Shown here: in pieces, positions 26,298 to 34,992 of the stretch
How the letters are laid out: each line of letters opens with the position of its first letter
How positions within the stretch are numbered: the stretch's first letter is position 1
Assembly: GCA_964344035.1 (NCBI GenBank)
Contig: CAYFLK010000011.1
Coordinates: 1-64,000, forward strand
Direction of reading: 5' to 3'
Length of the DNA stretch: 64,000 nt
Origin: UBA1014 sp964344035
Lineage (GTDB): Bacteria; SAR324; NAC60-12
Program-made: the position numbers and the translations under genes
The notes under the pieces: model-generated
What the model was told of the DNA's origin: nothing
What the model saw: the letters and a program-made list of their open reading frames with translations, nothing else
Databases searched by the model: none

Positions 26298-27496
26298 TAT
26301 TGCTGTCCCTTATCAACGAGCTTGGAAAACCCACCCCGTGTTTGCGGGAGTTTGCGGTCGAGCAGAGTGGAAGCGACGACCGTGCGCAGAATCTGTGCCG
26401 TGCCGCCGCCGATGGTAAACATGCGAGCGTCACGTGCCATGCGCTCTAAAGGCAAATTGCGGGAATAGCCGGCGGAGCCGAAAATTTGCAAAGCGTCATT
26501 GGTAACTTTGATTGCCGTTTCCGACGCAAAAATTTTGGCCTGCGCCGCTTCCAGCATGTCCGGAAAGCCCTGTCCCGCTCCGGCGGCGGCTTTGCGGAGC
26601 AGCAGGCGAGAGGCTTCCAGCTGCGTGTGCATATCGGCCAGCATCCACTGCAAACCCTGAAATTCGCAGATCGGGCGGCCGAATTGTTCGCGCTGTTTGG
26701 AGAATTCCAAGGCCAATTCATAGGCCCCGGCGGCAATGCCCATAGCCACCGTTCCCGCGCCGACACGTTGGCCATTGTAGGCATTCATCAATCCGGCAAA
26801 CCCGCGTCGCAGACCTTCCGGCGGAATCAAAGCCATTTCGTGCGGAACTTCCAAATTTTCGCAAATAATCTGTGTTTCCGGAATGCCGCGCAAACCCATT
26901 GCCGGTTCGCGTGTGCCGACTTTTAAACCGTCCGTACCACGCAAAGCAATAAATCCGGCGATGCCCTGTTGTTCTCCGTTTTCAAAAACACGGGCAAAAA
27001 TCAAATGAAATCTGGAAACACCGCCGCCGGTGATCCAATGCTTTGTGCCGTTGAGAATGTAGCGGTCGCCTTTGCGCTCGGCGCGGGTGGTCATTTCGGT
27101 GGCCGCGCTTCCGGCTCCGGGTTCGGTTATGCAAATAGCCGGTTTATCTCCGCTCAAAACATGTCCCGCCGCCAATTTTTTCTGTGTTTCAGAACCGTAT
27201 TTCATCACCGCCCCGACCGCTCCCATGTTGGCCTCGACGACAATCCGTGCCGACACTCCGCATGCTTTGGCGATTTCCTCAATTACCAAAACCGTGTCCA
27301 AATAAGTCATCCCGGAACCGCCGTACTCCTCCGGGACCGTCATTCCCATGAAGCCTTGTTTGGTGAGCAACTCCACATTTTCCCACGGATATTGCTCCAT
27401 GCGGTCAATTTCCGCCGCACGCGGCGCAATTTCTTTTATTGCAAACTCACGTGCCGTAGCTTGCAGTTGTTTTTGAGTTTCAGTTAGTTCAAACAT
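26297..27496 (-). CDS. Acyl-CoA dehydrogenase-fold protein lacking the catalytic Glu; candidate 3-sulfinopropionyl-CoA desulfinase
   Basis: 399 aa with the full ACAD layout: ICITEPGAGSAATEMTTRAE and WITGGGVSR for FAD and substrate, REQFGRPICEFQGLQWMLAD, DALQIFGSAGYSR. Both places where the family carries its base lack it. The Y-E-G-T site reads IGGGT (Gly364), and the alternative helix site reads NGQR (Gln243). Arg84 is present. From memory, the sulfinopropionyl-CoA desulfinase of Advenella lacks the Glu and has a Gln near 246 and a key Arg84. Normal dehydrogenation is therefore doubtful. If it is a desulfinase it would release sulfite. It is coupled to the downstream TPP gene; a CaiB gene lies beyond the VapBC insertion. 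Confidence 0.8.
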   Translation of the reverse strand: MFELTETQKQLQATAREFAIKEIAPRAAEIDRMEQYPWENVELLTKQGFMGMTVPEEYGGSGMTYLDTVLVIEEIAKACGVSARIVVEANMGAVGAVMKYGSETQKKLAAGHVLSGDKPAICITEPGAGSAATEMTTRAERKGDRYILNGTKHWITGGGVSRFHLIFARVFENGEQQGIAGFIALRGTDGLKVGTREPAMGLRGIPETQIICENLEVPHEMALIPPEGLRRGFAGLMNAYNGQRVGAGTVAMGIAAGAYELALEFSKQREQFGRPICEFQGLQWMLADMHTQLEASRLLLRKAAAGAGQGFPDMLEAAQAKIFASETAIKVTNDALQIFGSAGYSRNLPLERMARDARMFTIGGGTAQILRTVVASTLLDRKLPQTRGGFSKLVDKGQQ

Positions 27497-27604
27497 GGAT
27501 GTCCGGTTTTATAGATATCTGTAGCAGGAAAGAGCGGCTTGACTACAGCCGAATAAAAAGTTACAATCGTTTTTATTCCAAAACAACTCCATATAAGAAT
27601 AAAA

Positions 27605-27847
27605 ATGCCATCATTAACAGTAAAAAATATTCCAGACGATCTTTACTTGCTTTTGAAAGAATCAGCCAAACTACATTTCCGGAGCATGAACGGCGAAGTC
27701 CTTCATTGTCTGGAGACCTCCTTGCGCAGCCGCAAAGTGGAAGTAGAAGAACAATTAGCCGGATTCCGCCGTTTACGAAAAATGACAGCCTCACACATGC
27801 TGACGAATGAAGAACTCTTGAGTGCAAAGAATGAGGGACGTGAATGA
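27605..27847 (+). CDS. vapB: VapB/FitA-like ribbon-helix-helix antitoxin
   Basis: 80 aa. The N-terminus MPSLTVKNIPDDLYLLLKES is the FitA/Arc-type ribbon-helix-helix signature, with the following RSMNGEVLHCLETSL helix. The C-terminal half is the flexible toxin-binding part. The stop overlaps the toxin start by four bases. It should repress its own operon and neutralise the PIN toxin. It lies on the opposite strand to the flanking metabolic genes in visibly AT-richer DNA, suggesting a later insertion. Confidence 0.85.
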   Translation: MPSLTVKNIPDDLYLLLKESAKLHFRSMNGEVLHCLETSLRSRKVEVEEQLAGFRRLRKMTASHMLTNEELLSAKNEGRE

Positions 27848-28245
27848 TCGTTGTTGATACCAATGTCATTTCATACCTCTTGCTGACCGGCGATAAAAGT
27901 CCTGATGCAGATAAATTGTTTGCGCATGATAATCATTGGATTGCTCCGCCATTGTGGCGCAGTGAGTTCAGGAATGTACTGTCTATCTATTTGCGCAAAG
28001 GAATCATATCCTTTGATGAAGCGCTCACTTTATCTGAGAATGCTGTAATGCTGATGAAAGAGAACGAGTACAATGTTTCTTTTTACGATGTTCTTAAACT
28101 GGTTCAAGACAGTACTTGCAGCGCTTACGACTGTGAATTTGTAGCATTAGCCGATAATTTCGAGATACCCTTGTACACGATGGACAAAAAAATATTGCAG
28201 GATTTTCCAGCTACGGCTCGTTCTTTGACTGCCGTCAGTGATTGA
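27844..28245 (+). CDS. vapC: VapC PIN-domain ribonuclease toxin
   Basis: 133 aa. PIN-domain acidic residues are visible: Asp5 in MIVVDTNVIS, Glu in WRSEFRNVL, Asp in AYDCEFVALA and Asp in TMDKKIL near the C-terminus. It cleaves RNA when free of antitoxin. It starts inside the vapB stop (ATGA overlap). It ends 4 nt from the stop of the convergent CaiB gene, so the module is tightly packed between metabolic genes. Confidence 0.88.
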   Translation: MIVVDTNVISYLLLTGDKSPDADKLFAHDNHWIAPPLWRSEFRNVLSIYLRKGIISFDEALTLSENAVMLMKENEYNVSFYDVLKLVQDSTCSAYDCEFVALADNFEIPLYTMDKKILQDFPATARSLTAVSD

Positions 28246-28249
28246 TCCG

Positions 28250-29518
28250 CTAAACCACTCCCTTTTCTGCCAGTACTTCGCATTCTTCCTCGCTCATCCC
28301 CAGCCATTCCTTCAAGACCTCGTTTGTGTGCTGCCCCAAGGTCGGCGGAGCGTGACGGTAGCTGACCGGAGTTTCCGACATTTTCAGCGGACTGCCGATC
28401 AAGCTGACCTCGCCGTGTTCGGAGAGCGGGTGCGGCATGGAAATTTCCATTTGGCGGTGTTGAATTTGCGGATCGTCAAAAACATCCTTGACAGTGTTTA
28501 CAGGACCGCAGGGGACCTGCAGTTTTTCCAGTTCTTCCAACCAATATTTTGTAGCATGTTTTTGTGTCAATTTATTGATCAGCAGTGCTAAAACATCACG
28601 ATTTTTGACGCGGTCGGCATTTGTTTTGAAACGCGGATCGTCAGCCAATTCCGCCGCTCCGGCCATTTTACAAAACTTCCGGAATTGCGCGTCATTACCG
28701 ACTGCCAAAACGAAATACCCGTCGCTGCTTTGGAAAACCTGGTAAGGGACGACGTTCGGGTGGGCGTTTCCAAGCCGATGCTGGTTCTCCCTTGAAGTAA
28801 GGTAATTCAATCCGGAATTGATCAGCCATGCCGCCTGCGTGTCGAGCAGTGACAAATCGATGTGCTGCCCGCTACCTCCCTGGTCACGGTGATGGATTGC
28901 GGCAAGTATTGAGACCGCCGCGTACATCCCGCACATTACGTCGGCGATACCCACGCCGACTTTCATCGGTGCGCCGTCAGGCTCGCCGGTGACGCTCATG
29001 ATCCCACCTATGGCCTGAATCAGGAAATCGTATCCGAGCCGATGCGAATAAGGGCCGGTCTGCCCAAATCCGGAAATTGAGCAGTAAATCAAGTCGGGGT
29101 TGTCTGCACGCAAACTCTCGTAATCAAGACCGTATTTCTTCAGTCCGCCGACCTTGTAATTCTCAATCAGCACGTCGCATTTCCCGGACAGTCCGCGGAT
29201 TATTTCCTGCCCTTCCGGTTTTGTTATGTCCACGGTCATTGAGCGTTTGTTGCGGTTGGCACAGAGATAGTACGCGCTTTCTGAAGTTTCATTTCCCTCA
29301 GCATCTTTCACATAAGGTGGTCCCCATTTGCGGGTGTCGTCTCCTGCTCCAGGACGTTCAACCTTGATCACCTCCGCACCCATATCTCCAAGTATTTGGG
29401 TGCAGGTCGGTCCGGCCAGAATCCTGCTCATGTCTAAAATGGGCAATCCCTTTAAAGGGCCTTTGTTTTGGATTTTACCGGGACATGGAGCGCAAAGTTT
29501 TGAGTGTTGATTTTGCAT
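28250..29518 (-). CDS. CaiB/BaiF family (class III) CoA-transferase
   Basis: 422 aa. Family features: PILDMSRILAGPTCTQILGD, GAEVIKVERPGAGDDTR, YYLCANRNKRSMTVDI, NYKVGGLKKYGLDYESL, and the catalytic Asp193 in GIADVMCGMYAA. It transfers CoA between an acyl-CoA donor and an organic acid. The N-terminal ~25 residues are extra and the start is not backed by a Shine-Dalgarno. A class III CoA-transferase activates 3-sulfinopropionate in the known desulfinase pathway (from memory), which would fit the acyl-CoA dehydrogenase-like neighbour. The substrate is otherwise open. Confidence 0.87.
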   Translation of the reverse strand: MQNQHSKLCAPCPGKIQNKGPLKGLPILDMSRILAGPTCTQILGDMGAEVIKVERPGAGDDTRKWGPPYVKDAEGNETSESAYYLCANRNKRSMTVDITKPEGQEIIRGLSGKCDVLIENYKVGGLKKYGLDYESLRADNPDLIYCSISGFGQTGPYSHRLGYDFLIQAIGGIMSVTGEPDGAPMKVGVGIADVMCGMYAAVSILAAIHHRDQGGSGQHIDLSLLDTQAAWLINSGLNYLTSRENQHRLGNAHPNVVPYQVFQSSDGYFVLAVGNDAQFRKFCKMAGAAELADDPRFKTNADRVKNRDVLALLINKLTQKHATKYWLEELEKLQVPCGPVNTVKDVFDDPQIQHRQMEISMPHPLSEHGEVSLIGSPLKMSETPVSYRHAPPTLGQHTNEVLKEWLGMSEEECEVLAEKGVV

Positions 29519-29657
29519 GCAATTCTTGTTTTATTATTAATTTATGCCTTATTTTCAGATTGAATAATAATATATACTGGATGCAAAATGATATAAGGGT
29601 CTGAATAGCTCAGGATTGCAAGCTTTAGTAGTAAAAAATTAGGGTCATAATGACTGC

Positions 29658-30299
29658 TCACTTGGCGATTTGAAATTTCTCGTCATAATAGCTTGCTGAG
29701 ACTATCGTTTTCCATGAATCAAGAAATTTCTGATAATATTCCGGTTCATCCTTCAAAACCCGTTGCAATGTCATACCTCGCAAGAGTTGAATTGTGAGAT
29801 CAAACAGCATTTCAACCCTTTCAGGTGTGACCCCTGTGTCACGAAAAAACTGAGACCAAATTTCGTCGTAATTGCTATATAAACGATTCAGAATTGGCAC
29901 CAGTTTTCCTCGCAATTCAGCATCGGTCCTGGCGGCAATTATCATTTCAATAGAAGCACTACTCACACGGGGCCTGAAAACTTTTTCCCACAAACCGTCA
30001 ATGAAATCATTTAATGAAAGTTGGCCGCCGTACACAGTCTTAGCCAATTTACGTACATCGACGGTAATCCGTTCCCAATGATATTCTGCAGTGGCAGTAA
30101 TCAGGTCGTGTTTTGAAGGAAAATGATGCACCAACGCACCCCGCGAAACCCCTGCACGACGGGCTATTTCTGGAGTGCTGGTTTTGTTGTAGCCAAGTTC
30201 ATTCAAGCAATCAATTGTTGCTTCCAACAATCGTTTCTTGGTTTCCGCACTTCGCTCTACTTGAGTGCGTCTTTTTTTAGGCAAGTGTGCCGATCCCAT
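29658..30299 (-). CDS. TetR/AcrR-family transcriptional regulator
   Basis: 213 aa. An N-terminal TetR helix-turn-helix is at LLEATIDCLNELGYNKTSTP then EIARRAGVSRGALVHHFPSK (about residues 23-65). The C-terminal ligand-binding half is variable. The start overlaps the end of the upstream FAD oxidase gene by 23 nt; a TTG at 30284 would shorten the overlap. Being last in the ABC transporter-oxidase series, it may regulate that operon. Palindromes upstream of the binding-protein gene (34939-34992) are candidate operators. Confidence 0.85.
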   Translation of the reverse strand: MGSAHLPKKRRTQVERSAETKKRLLEATIDCLNELGYNKTSTPEIARRAGVSRGALVHHFPSKHDLITATAEYHWERITVDVRKLAKTVYGGQLSLNDFIDGLWEKVFRPRVSSASIEMIIAARTDAELRGKLVPILNRLYSNYDEIWSQFFRDTGVTPERVEMLFDLTIQLLRGMTLQRVLKDEPEYYQKFLDSWKTIVSASYYDEKFQIAK

Positions 30300-31455
30300 A
30301 CGCGCCGCGCATCAATTTTCCGTTTTCAAAACGGTTCATGTCATACATCTCAATCGGCACACGGGGTTTGTTACCAAGAATCTGTTGCGCCAATGATTCA
30401 CCGATGGTAGGGGCAAGTTTGAAACCGTGCCCGCTGAATCCGACTGCTGCAGTTACGCCGTCAAATCCTGGAACCGGGCCAATGATAGGACACCAATCGG
30501 GAGGAATGTCATACGGTCCAGTCCAACTATTCACCAGCTTTGCATCGGCAAAAGAGGGCATCCGGTTGGTCATGAGCTTGCCGATACGTTCAACATGCTG
30601 CATTTCTACTTCGTCTGTCAGCTTTTCAATGTCTTCGAGCGGTTCTCCGTGGTCTCCTGTTCCTACCAAAACCACTCCACCGGAATCCGGACGAAAATAG
30701 ATTTTTTCCGGAGTCAGTAAATCTTTCACAATCGGCCAATCTTTTTCATATGGGCGGTCTATCTTCAAAGTCAACACCTTGTGTTTGCTGATTTCATAAG
30801 GGAATTTGACTCCAATCATATCCCCCAAAGCATGAGTCCAAGGCCCAGCGGAGAAAATAAGCGTTGGAGTTTCAAAATCTGTTTGAGGCGTTACCACTGT
30901 TTTATTTGTGCCGTTGAACCGGATTCCGGTAACGGGTGTTCCGGTTTTAAATATGACTCCTAACTCTTTTGCGCGTTTTGTGTAGGCAGTTGTCGTCAAA
31001 TACGGATCGCAATAACCGGTGCGGGATTCGTAACCTATCAAATCCACATCTTTGAATTGGAGCAGAGGATGCAGTTCGTTAGCTTCCGCGGGAGTTAAAG
31101 TTTGGGTGTGAATGCCGTATTTATTTTGCATTTGGAAAACTTTTTCCATTTGCAGGCTAAATTTCTCAGAACCTAAAATCATGTGTCCGGTACGTTGAAA
31201 CCCCGGCTTGCCGCCGATAATTTCATCAAAATTTTCAAAAATTTTTATGCTTTCCACCGCATGGCGCATATTGGCTTCGATGGAATAATGACTGCGTGTG
31301 ATTGCGCAAGATTTCGCCGTTCCTCCGGAACAGACCTCTTCCTTATCCAACACAATCACATTATTTGCGCCTAGATGAGCCAAGTTGTAGGCAATGCTAC
31401 ATCCGATGATTCCGCCGCCGATGATGATGAAATCTGCTGTTTTGGTTTGTTGCAT
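30277..31455 (-). CDS. FAD-dependent amine/amino-acid oxidase (DAO, sarcosine oxidase beta-like)
   Basis: 392 aa. The N-terminal dinucleotide-binding motif is DFIIIGGGIIGCSIAYNLA, with SGGTAKSCAITRSHYS as the usual FAD-contacting segment. C-terminal DAO features are SWTGPYDIPPDWCPIIGPVP and AVGFSGHGFKLAPTIGESLA. It oxidises a C-N bond of an amino acid or N-methyl amine. The gene lies 35 nt downstream of the ABC transporter ATPase gene, which suggests the imported compound is its substrate. Confidence 0.87.
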   Translation of the reverse strand: MQQTKTADFIIIGGGIIGCSIAYNLAHLGANNVIVLDKEEVCSGGTAKSCAITRSHYSIEANMRHAVESIKIFENFDEIIGGKPGFQRTGHMILGSEKFSLQMEKVFQMQNKYGIHTQTLTPAEANELHPLLQFKDVDLIGYESRTGYCDPYLTTTAYTKRAKELGVIFKTGTPVTGIRFNGTNKTVVTPQTDFETPTLIFSAGPWTHALGDMIGVKFPYEISKHKVLTLKIDRPYEKDWPIVKDLLTPEKIYFRPDSGGVVLVGTGDHGEPLEDIEKLTDEVEMQHVERIGKLMTNRMPSFADAKLVNSWTGPYDIPPDWCPIIGPVPGFDGVTAAVGFSGHGFKLAPTIGESLAQQILGNKPRVPIEMYDMNRFENGKLMRGAYGIGTLA

Positions 31456-31490
31456 TTAGGGTGTGCCCATTATTGTGTTGGTTGGATTTA

Positions 31491-32246
31491 TCAAAGAATC
31501 TGGCTCAAAAATTCTTTAGTGCGCGGGTCTTTTGCTTTATTGAAAAAAGAAACAGGCGGGCCATGCTCCACGATCACACCTTTATCGGTGAAATAAATGT
31601 GATCGGCAAGTTCACGGGCGAAACCCATTTCATGGGTGACAAGGATGCAGGTCATTCCTTCGGCGGCGAGTTCCTTTATGGTGACAAGCACCTCCTTGAT
31701 GGTTTCCGGATCGAGTGCGGCGGTTACCTCATCGAAGAGCATCACATCTGGATTCATGGCCAGCGACCGGGCGATTGCGACGCGCTGCTGTTGCCCACCG
31801 GAAAGTTCTCCAGGATAGTTGTTTTCCTTGTCTTCAAGCCTTACCTTGCGGATCAACGCTTGAGACATGGTGCGTGCTTTTTCTTTGGGTTCTTTCAGCA
31901 CCAGTACAGGGGCCATCATCACGTTTTCCAGCGCCGTCTTGTGCGGAAACAGATTATATTGCTGGAAAACCATGCCCACATTTTTGCGTAATTCCAATTT
32001 GTTCAAATCCGGGTCATTGACCTCTATCCCGTGTACTTTGATTGAACCGGAATTGATGTCATTGAGGGCGTTTATGCAACGAATCAAAGTTGACTTTCCG
32101 GAACCGGAAGGGCCAATGATACATATCACTTCGCCTTTCATTACATCAAAGCTGATGCCTTTGAGAACTTCGAGTTCACCGAAGGATTTGTGTACGTTTT
32201 TGAGCGAAACGATGGGTTGATCAGGAGTCCAGTTGTTTTCAGACAT
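31491..32246 (-). CDS. Polar amino acid ABC transporter, ATP-binding protein
   Basis: 251 aa. Walker A GPSGSGKSTL, signature LSGGQQQRVAIARSLAM, Walker B VMLFDEVTAALDPE and H-loop LVTHEMGFA are all intact. It is a GlnQ/HisP-type ATPase. It is the fourth gene of the binding protein-permease-permease-ATPase series on the minus strand, 9 nt after the second permease. Confidence 0.93.
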   Translation of the reverse strand: MSENNWTPDQPIVSLKNVHKSFGELEVLKGISFDVMKGEVICIIGPSGSGKSTLIRCINALNDINSGSIKVHGIEVNDPDLNKLELRKNVGMVFQQYNLFPHKTALENVMMAPVLVLKEPKEKARTMSQALIRKVRLEDKENNYPGELSGGQQQRVAIARSLAMNPDVMLFDEVTAALDPETIKEVLVTIKELAAEGMTCILVTHEMGFARELADHIYFTDKGVIVEHGPPVSFFNKAKDPRTKEFLSQIL

Positions 32247-32255
32247 GTGAGTCCC

Positions 32256-33158
32256 TCAAAATTTCACGGAATAGCATTCTTCAAGTTTCAGGGTCCAGCG
32301 GGCAATGGGGTAGCAATAGGCAAAGAAGATCAATAGAGCAAACCCGAAGAATGGGATCAGCAATTCGGGGTGGTTATCCTCGGCTTCCATCGCCTGACGC
32401 GAGAGAGTGATTATTTCCTCTACCCCAAGCAGCGAAACGAGAGGGGTGGCCATCGTTAATATCGCGTACCAGTTCATCCACGGCGGGATCATGCGTTTGA
32501 AACATTGTGGGAGTATTATTTGCCAAAGCGTCTGGGTGCGTGAGAAAGCAAGCGATTCAGAGGCCTCCCACTGCCCGGTAGGCACTGACTGCACTGCCCC
32601 GCGGACGACCTCGGAGATGTTGGCCATGATTGGTAGAGAAAGCCCGAAAACAGCCTTCAACCAATCCGGGATAGAGATGATGTGGTCCCCAATCTCGATT
32701 TCAAACGGGAAGGTAAGCATGACGATGAAGAGCAGTACCAGCCACGGGGAGTTTCGGAAAAGCTGGGTGCAGAACCAGGAAAGTACACGAATCGGAGAAA
32801 AGATAGAGATCTGTCCCAGTCCGAGTAAAACACCCGCAGCCGTGCCTAATGCCATGGTGCAAAAACTGATCACAAGATTCATCAGAAAACCGCTGCCGAC
32901 GATGAAGGGTAGCCAGCGCCAAAGAGCAGCAAATGCTTGAACGAGAGTGTAGTTCGATTGTGCCAAAGCTGCCATCGGGTAGAAAGAAGCAAATACAGCC
33001 AGGATGAACAGCGCCTTTGGCGACAAAGAGGATAGCCAGCGGCTGAAACGCAGGTTGGTCGGCATCCCAGCAACGCTGACCTGGAACGGTAGTAGTACCG
33101 GCAAGTCTGTTTGATGAAAGTTGGGTTGCTTTCCGGGAACGATAGGCGTATGAAACAC
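32256..33158 (-). CDS. Polar amino acid ABC transporter, permease 2
   Basis: 300 aa, HisM/GlnP family, about six hydrophobic helices with an N-terminal extension of ~45 residues. The EAA loop reads EASESLAFSRTQTLWQIILP. The gene starts 2 nt after the first permease ends. It forms the heterodimeric membrane channel with permease 1. The long N-terminus may mean that an internal Met (residue 32) is the real start. Confidence 0.88.
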   Translation of the reverse strand: MFHTPIVPGKQPNFHQTDLPVLLPFQVSVAGMPTNLRFSRWLSSLSPKALFILAVFASFYPMAALAQSNYTLVQAFAALWRWLPFIVGSGFLMNLVISFCTMALGTAAGVLLGLGQISIFSPIRVLSWFCTQLFRNSPWLVLLFIVMLTFPFEIEIGDHIISIPDWLKAVFGLSLPIMANISEVVRGAVQSVPTGQWEASESLAFSRTQTLWQIILPQCFKRMIPPWMNWYAILTMATPLVSLLGVEEIITLSRQAMEAEDNHPELLIPFFGFALLIFFAYCYPIARWTLKLEECYSVKF

Positions 33159-33160
33159 AG

Positions 33161-33916
33161 TCAGCCCCCGTAGCCCGGAATGTACATGGCCCGTTCCCAG
33201 CGGTGCATCCCGAAGACAAGTATACCGACCAATGTGATGTAGACGACAAACAACAGAACCATCGAAGCGTTCATGGACGTCGAGTAGTCGTTGTAGATGC
33301 TCACCATCTGGTAGAGCAGTTCAGGAACTGCGATCGCCATCGCCTGGGTGGTGGTTTTTACCAGGTTGACCAAGTTGTTGTTCAAAGCGGGTAAACTGAC
33401 CCGGAAAGCGAGCGGCAGCACTATATAGCGGTAGGTTTGCAGCCGGCTGATACCCAGCGCTTCGGAAGCTTCCTTGGTTGATTCAGGGATTGCCTCGATT
33501 CCGGCACGGAAGATTTCTACATTAAATGCGCCGGCAAAAAATGAAAGTGAAATGATCGCCCAGCCCACGTTGGAGATAATCGGCACCTCAAGCCAGCCAT
33601 CGGGAGAATAGGTTGGCGTGAACTGCCCCAGGGCGAAATAAAAAAACATGAGCTGGATCAGTGGTGGAGTATTGCGGAAAAACTGGATATAGGCCTGAAC
33701 CAGCCAGCGCACTAACCGGTTAGCCAGGGTTTGCAACCATGCTCCGATAACCCCGATGACTACGCTTAAGATCACACACACCACGGAAAGTTGAACGGTC
33801 GTCCAAAAGCCCTCCACCACCCTATCCCACTGCACCGTGTCATAGAAGAAGATGAAGTTCCACTTGGCGTTTCCCGTGTAAAGATCCAAAAAAAATTGGC
33901 TAAAGGAATCCAACAT
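33161..33916 (-). CDS. Polar amino acid ABC transporter, permease 1
   Basis: 251 aa, HisQ/GlnP family, with helices starting at FWTTVQLSVVCVILSVVIGV and the EAA loop KEASEALGISRLQTYRYIVL. The RNTPPLIQLMFFYFALG segment is typical of amino-acid permeases. It follows the binding-protein gene by 139 nt and precedes permease 2 by 2 nt. Confidence 0.92.
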   Translation of the reverse strand: MLDSFSQFFLDLYTGNAKWNFIFFYDTVQWDRVVEGFWTTVQLSVVCVILSVVIGVIGAWLQTLANRLVRWLVQAYIQFFRNTPPLIQLMFFYFALGQFTPTYSPDGWLEVPIISNVGWAIISLSFFAGAFNVEIFRAGIEAIPESTKEASEALGISRLQTYRYIVLPLAFRVSLPALNNNLVNLVKTTTQAMAIAVPELLYQMVSIYNDYSTSMNASMVLLFVVYITLVGILVFGMHRWERAMYIPGYGG

Positions 33917-34055
33917 TACTGATAAGCGCGTCGGGTAGAAACGAAGGCGACCGGAGATAAGAGAGGATCAACTCCGGCCGCAAGCTAGAGAAAGGGAAGT
34001 TGCAAATTAGGTGATCACCAAACCATACGCCTGATGCAGCCCAATCCGTTTTGTG

Positions 34056-34910
34056 TTATTTCGCCAGCCAATCGTTGTGTTGCTTTTTTTGGTCAACGAG
34101 GAATTTGGTAGCCTGGATGCCGTGTTTCTTTTCCAGCTCGATCAGGCGGCCTGACTGGTGCCAGTTGTAGGTCATGCCGGACATGAAGTTGCCGAAAATG
34201 CAGTTCTTCTCTGCCAAAGGAACCGCCAACCCCCAAGGGTTGTCGTCCTCGGAAGCAAGCGGCATTTCAAAGTCGTTCCAATTGCCTGAGGCGAGGTCGG
34301 ACATAATTGAGGAGTCATCATAGACCCAGGCAATACACTTTTTGTCTCGAAGTGCCTGCTTGGCTTCGGCATTTCCGGTGAAAGCGGTTATCTTAGCGCC
34401 GTAGCGATCAGAGACTATCTTGTTATAGAACGCACCTTGTTTGCCGCAGACAGGCTTGCCACGCAGGTCTTCCCACGACTTCAAACCTAATGCTTTCGGA
34501 GACATTATGTTCGTTCCCGAAGTATAGTAGTTGGGCTGTGTGATGCCTACAATCTTGCGGCGGTCCAGGCGATCAGACATTGTGGCGATCATCATGTCGA
34601 TCTTGCCCTGGTTGAGAAACTGCATGCGGTTGGAGGATTGCACCGGCACCAGTTCCAGTTCCACGTTCATCGCTTCGGCCACGTCCTTGGCCATGTCAAC
34701 CTCCATTCCCACCACTTCACCGCTGGTGTTGCGGTAGCCCCATGGCTTGTAGTCTGCCTTGACACCTACCACGAGCTTACCACGTTTCATCACCTTGTTC
34801 CAAACGTCATTCGCGCATTGCCCTGCACTGGCAACACTTCCCATCGAAAATGCCGAGGTGACACCTGCTAACAAAGCTATTTTCAATGTTCTTTCAATCC
34901 ATGTTCTCAT
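34056..34910 (-). CDS. Amino acid ABC transporter, periplasmic substrate-binding protein (family 3)
   Basis: 284 aa from an ATG with AGGAG six nt upstream; the open frame extends to 34976. A signal peptide covers about the first 25 residues and ends in VASA. The family-3 signature is GKLVVGVKADYKPWGYRNTS, followed by VGMEVDMAKDVAEAMNVELE and MIATMSDRLDRRKIV. The long C-terminal fold is typical of general polar amino-acid receptors. It is the first gene of the operon with two permeases, ATPase, FAD oxidase and TetR. Confidence 0.92.
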   Translation of the reverse strand: MRTWIERTLKIALLAGVTSAFSMGSVASAGQCANDVWNKVMKRGKLVVGVKADYKPWGYRNTSGEVVGMEVDMAKDVAEAMNVELELVPVQSSNRMQFLNQGKIDMMIATMSDRLDRRKIVGITQPNYYTSGTNIMSPKALGLKSWEDLRGKPVCGKQGAFYNKIVSDRYGAKITAFTGNAEAKQALRDKKCIAWVYDDSSIMSDLASGNWNDFEMPLASEDDNPWGLAVPLAEKNCIFGNFMSGMTYNWHQSGRLIELEKKHGIQATKFLVDQKKQHNDWLAK

Positions 34911-34938
34911 CTCTACTCCTTTTGATAGAAGATCCTCT

Positions 34939-34958
34939 GTTTCACAAACGCGTGAAAC
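34939..34958. promoter_or_regulatory. Candidate operator, inverted repeat GTTTCAC-N6-GTGAAAC
   Basis: A perfect 7-bp inverted repeat with a 6-nt spacer, about 30 nt upstream of the binding-protein start codon. It is well placed for a TetR-type repressor. Confidence 0.4.
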
Positions 34959-34974
34959 ATAAACATAATAAACC

Positions 34975-34992
34975 AATACGATAATTCGTATT
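34975..34992. promoter_or_regulatory. Candidate operator, palindrome AATACGA-TAAT-TCGTATT
   Basis: Seven-bp arms with a 4-nt spacer, 17 nt beyond the first inverted repeat in the same upstream region. It is a second candidate site for the operon's TetR regulator. Confidence 0.4.
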
